This document shows, piece after piece, positions 60,421-64,000 of a DNA stretch of 64,000 nucleotides (positions are counted from its first letter, which is position 1; every line of letters starts with the position of its first letter). The DNA comes from Polytrichum commune (taxonomy: Eukaryota; Streptophyta; Polytrichopsida; Polytrichales; Polytrichaceae). The translations under genes and the position numbers were made by a program. A model generated the notes under the pieces. The model saw only the letters and a program-made list of their open reading frames with translations. It was not told the DNA's origin and searched no databases. The stretch lies in assembly GCA_950295325.1 (NCBI GenBank), contig OX485805.1:18525501-18589500 (forward strand), written 5' to 3'.

Positions 60421-60899
60421 TTACTTCTGTTTGACTAAGTTGGTTAGTTATTGAACAAATCACGTGAGAGATTACAAACTTCACATTCAAAAAACCACCA
60501 TAAATATTTGATTATATAACTTCAGAAGATCGGAAGCAATGTGTTTGTATCAACTACATCAAGTCCTTTTACATCATCAACAAATGGCATGTATCTCTTA
60601 ATTCTCACCCCGATTGAAATCAAAAGATTGGGGACACAATATTACAATCTCCTCTGAACCAGCGCCAAATCTTGTGCACATATGAACGCCATGAAGTTTC
60701 TTGTGCAAATGAGGGGAATCATCATGGGACAAACCAAAGTGAGATGCATCAACTATGAGAGTTTGTTTCATCTTACAATTGTCCCTCTCAATCAAAGGGA
60801 CAGTTTCGACTTTTCAATAATGGGAATACAATATTTTTATTTCAAAACATGATGGCCCCTCCACACTTGAGTCTATTTCCAACGGTTTAGGGTTTTTAC

Positions 60900-61010
60900 C
60901 TTGATAATGAATAACGTATCATTATGAGCTCCAAAAATTATCGGAAAAGTGACTACAACTTCGATTTGGATTTGCTAATCATCTCATACTAATCGTATGT
61001 TTATTATTGA
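60900..61010 (+). repeat. Dispersed repeat H (right part)
   Basis: TTGATAATGAATAACGTATC, ATTATGAGCTCCAAAAATTA, GGATTTGCTAATCATCTCAT, CTAATCGTATG. Confidence 0.65.
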
Positions 61011-62376
61011 ATGTCCATGAAAGAAGGTTCTATCTTTGTTTCATTTTAGAGATCTTGTAGATCTAATCTAGATCTAGATGTGAGTCACTTTCGTAAGTAA
61101 TTACCTATGTGAGAGAGAGTTGGGCATTTCTTGAGAGAAGCTAAGCTTACTTTCAAGCATAGTTCTTTTTCACATAACATCCTCTTGGCAAGAGGCCATA
61201 CCATTCTTCCATATATCTATGTATCTATCAAAACATGGGAGGGTGGGTGGGATCATTCCCCCATCCCATTGCAATGTAAATGCTAAAACATAACACTTTG
61301 GAGCTTCTTACAAAGATTTATGTTACAAGTAAAACCTTGGAGTATTCCATAATACTAAGGTTTTCCAATGTAAACCCTATCATAGTCTCCTTACAACTGA
61401 GCTCCAATAAATCAAATGTAAAAATGGTAACACCAATCAAATGCTCAATAAAATGCAATGTAGACTAAAACAGGTCATTGCATATATTATATGTAACCTT
61501 CATCTACACACACTATTTTACAATCAGATGGTATACAAAACCTAATGTGGCCGTCATATTTGTGAAGGGTCTGCCTCACCTGTGCCCATGCCACCAACCA
61601 AATCCACGGAGAGGGTTAGTAACGTACACGAGGTGAATTACAGCAGAACCCAATTGTTATCTATGTCACACAAACTTATACGGCATAATCAAACATTTAG
61701 TATCCCCATCATACACAATACTCAATACTTTCAATGAGTATTTTACCTGTTCTTTAGCCATTTGCTACCTTTGACGTTCAAAGCTTGAAGTCAGTCACTT
61801 CCACTTCCTACAAACTCACGTCACGTTTAACCTAATCCCAGAAGTTACTTAGAGTAAACTGCTAATGCGGTTTACACTTGGAAAGGAAGTACTGAGGTTG
61901 GCTTCCTCTTATTATAAGATTAGGTAAACTTTATGACCTTAGATGCAAGTTCTGGATCTACGGCTGAGCTTTTTTTAAAACTCCCTTTGCTGGACCCCTA
62001 AGGTGGAACCTTACCTAGGGTCATTTATACAAAGTGTTATAGTCTTTTAATGGCCTGCCAAGAACTAAGTAGAGAGAGAGAGAGAGGGAATTACTGCCTA
62101 CAAGTGTTTTTCATTCATCCAACAAGAAGCCTTGAAATAATAAACAAGCCTCAATTTACTATTTTTAGTCATTTAGACACTGGATTTAGGTTCAAAGACC
62201 CAAAATTGATATAGTCCAAATTATTTGAGATGAGTCCACCAAAAATCTATAAGGGACAAGTTTTTATGGTAGATGGAGGTGTTTTTAATTTCTACATTCT
62301 TACATTACAAGACAAATGCCAGCTTTTCATATAAAATGCTTAAAAACACTTCAAATACACATGTAATGTACAATGA
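61011..62376. other. No gene seen; short GA repeat
   Basis: No supported gene. An AGAGAG run lies at 62073-62089. It is followed by GGGAATTACTGCCTACAAGT and CATTCATCCAACA, which recur near 63116-63157. Confidence 0.35.
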
Positions 62377-62518
62377 GTCGGTGGCTAAGGTGTTGAAATA
62401 AGGTTGTGAGGTCCAAGGTTCACATCTCCTCACCAACACCCCTAGATCTCATCTGTAAGTGGGAAGAGCCCCTATAGGTTAGGTCAAGTTTATGGAATGT
62501 AAATTATTATTTATTTTT
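62377..62518 (+). repeat. Candidate tRNA-derived SINE
   Basis: A box-like TGGCTAAGGTG (62384 on) and, 35 bases later, B box-like GGTTCACATCTCC (one mismatch). The tail is TTATTATTTATTTTTT. The A/B spacing is the same as in the candidate at 9025-9100, but the sequences otherwise differ. Confidence 0.4.
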
Positions 62519-63329
62519 TGGAAATTCCCTTTGAAAGAACTCCCAAGTAGCACCTTCCTATCATCCATATAAAATGTCCCATCTACAAAATTTCTCATGT
62601 CCAATTAAACATTCCCATTATCAATCAAGGGACATGAGCAAAATTCCCACTCTTTCCACATTCCCTTCCAAGCCTTATGAACCACGGGACATGAAAGGGA
62701 ATTTTGAGAAATTTCCCCATTGGGACACAAGTGAAAGTTCCATGTGTATATGCACTCACACTCACAGGTATCTTGCATACTGTATTACCATTAAGATTGT
62801 TGCTCGTCTTATTATGCCTCTTCGATGCCGGTGTTGTGAACGAGCAAGCTTCTATCACTAATCAATCTGACTACTCTAACTAATCAAATGACTAATCTTG
62901 AACTAAGTAACTAATGCGAAACGCACTGACCCCAATACGAATTTGGTGACCAGGTTTTAAAAATTTGTTCGTCAACAGTTGCATCCAAGCAGTCCTCCTG
63001 CATTCACATACCAAAGTGACTTGGAATGAGCTGGGCATAAGGTTTTTCACGCTCGGCACTTAGCAAACTCATGAATTCCCCATGATTTTACCTGTTGAGC
63101 CTGGTCGAAGTGGAGAGAGGGAATTATTGCATACGAGTGCACCTCTCATTCATCCAACATTAACACTTGCCCCCTATAGGATTGTTGTTGATTCATCTCC
63201 AATGATTTGGAGGAGACTAATTCAGGTCTCTAAAAGCTAATTCTGGGTCATGGGGATATTAACTAAAATGAGACAAATGGTCCGCTCATTTTAATGTGGG
63301 GAACGTGATGGGAACGTAATGATTGCTTT

Positions 63330-63860
63330 TTTGTATGAGAGAATACCCGTAGAGGTTTTAGGTGTGCACCCATAAAGATTGAGAGTAACGCCAAGGAACA
63401 AAAGGAGAAGGATCGCCAAGGGAGACGAGAGCTCGGGAACTCGGAGAGCTCGGGAACTCGGAGAGCTCGGTAGGAGAGACGAGCACCGAGAAGAGCAGCG
63501 ATCGAGGGACCGTGAGAGAAGGGCAACGCGGGAGACAGCAGGAGACGTAGAGCGGCCGGGTAACGAGGGGAGCCGACGGCAGGAGAGAGAGAACATGACA
63601 GGTGGCAAGCCAGGGAGCACCGAGGGCATTGAAGACCGGATGAGGACCAGCCTCCCGGTTATGTAGCGGCCCGGGAACGCACGGGAACACACCAAGGCGG
63701 CCCGGGAACGCAAGAGAACGAGGGGAGCGACATCGGGAACGAGGGGAGCGCACGGGAACACACCGAGAAGGCTCGGGAACGAAGGGAGCGCACCGGGAAC
63801 GTACCGAGAGCCGGGAGAAGTGAACGACACCGGGAACGCCGTCATCAAGCCGAGAACGAA
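63330..63860. other. GC-rich, purine-rich island with GGGAAC repeats
   Basis: The base composition changes sharply. At least ten CGGGAAC units occur, several as ACGCACGGGAACACACC or ACGAGGGGAGCG blocks, plus a doubled GAGCTCGGGAACTCG. All three minus frames and one plus frame stay open for 85-185 codons. The plus frame is Arg/Glu-rich (RRDEHREEQRSRDRERRATR). The open frames follow from lack of T on this strand and are not evidence of a gene by themselves. Confidence 0.6.
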
Positions 63861-64000
63861 CGAGCAACTAAGTAGGATAGATAGTTAGTTGCTAGTGAAC
63901 ACCTAAGCAAGGGTAGATGAAAGACATGCCTAATAGGATGAAAGTCCTTTTTAGATGAACATAAACTATTCCCTTTAAATGAATAGTTGCATTCCGGATG

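Noticed and set aside
63291-63867. Long minus-strand frames (169-185 codons) over the GC-rich end
   Set aside because: They overlap in several frames at once and result from base composition; no domain is visible.

Overview
The window looks like transposon-rich, AT-rich nuclear DNA of a land plant. Three things support this. It holds a nine-exon gene of the plant-type (nucellin/CND41-like) aspartic peptidase class. It carries fragments of plant-type genes: ER HSP70/BiP, a GH5 glucan 1,3-beta-glucosidase and an ARM/SERAC1-like protein. It also contains short interstitial CCCTAAA telomere-type runs and plant-style DNA transposons (hAT, CACTA, Stowaway, pogo/Tigger). I see no bacterial operons, rRNA or CRISPR. 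The long, element-filled introns and the pogo-like elements leave the lineage open, and I do not name a species.

Region by region: 1-15.8 kb is a bed of short inverted-repeat elements. Several are bounded by exact target-site duplications and some are nested (a hAT-type MITE inside a second element; MITE B inside CCGGTT-rich family C). It also has a GTTAAC-rich pair of elements with a tRNA-like (SINE-type) head, and one unrecognised minus-strand exon near 13.1-13.5 kb. 15.85-28.9 kb is one intact-looking plus-strand aspartic peptidase gene of about 538 codons. Its splice phases join correctly across all eight introns (the intron 5 boundaries are the least certain). Its introns hold MITEs, and the end of exon 1 with its splice donor has been tandemly triplicated. 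28.9-50.6 kb is mostly transposon debris. It includes a degenerate unrecognised minus-strand coding region, a 625-bp internal-deletion derivative of a pogo element, two deletion derivatives of a Tigger-like element that keep only the transposase C-terminus, and a 155-bp-arm perfect hairpin inside a family C element. 50.6-53.3 kb is a decayed hAT transposon on the minus strand.

53,683-59,315 is the standout: a TA-flanked pogo/Tigger-like element. It carries its own transposase (596 codons, broken by four in-frame stops) plus fragments of at least three unrelated host genes: GH5 glucosidase, minus strand, with introns; BiP/HSP70, plus strand; SERAC1-like ARM-repeat gene, minus strand, with introns. 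This is gene capture like that of Pack-MULEs, but in a pogo element. The tail of the window holds a 13-unit AGTTGCCGAAC minisatellite (60.1-60.4 kb), a second tRNA-like SINE candidate (62.4 kb) and an abrupt GC-rich, purine-rich island built on GGGAAC repeats (63.3-63.9 kb).

The only gene I judge likely to be working is the aspartic peptidase. Everything else recognisable is mobile DNA or captured or decayed gene pieces. Exon boundaries were read by eye from frame, family resemblance and GT/AG sites.
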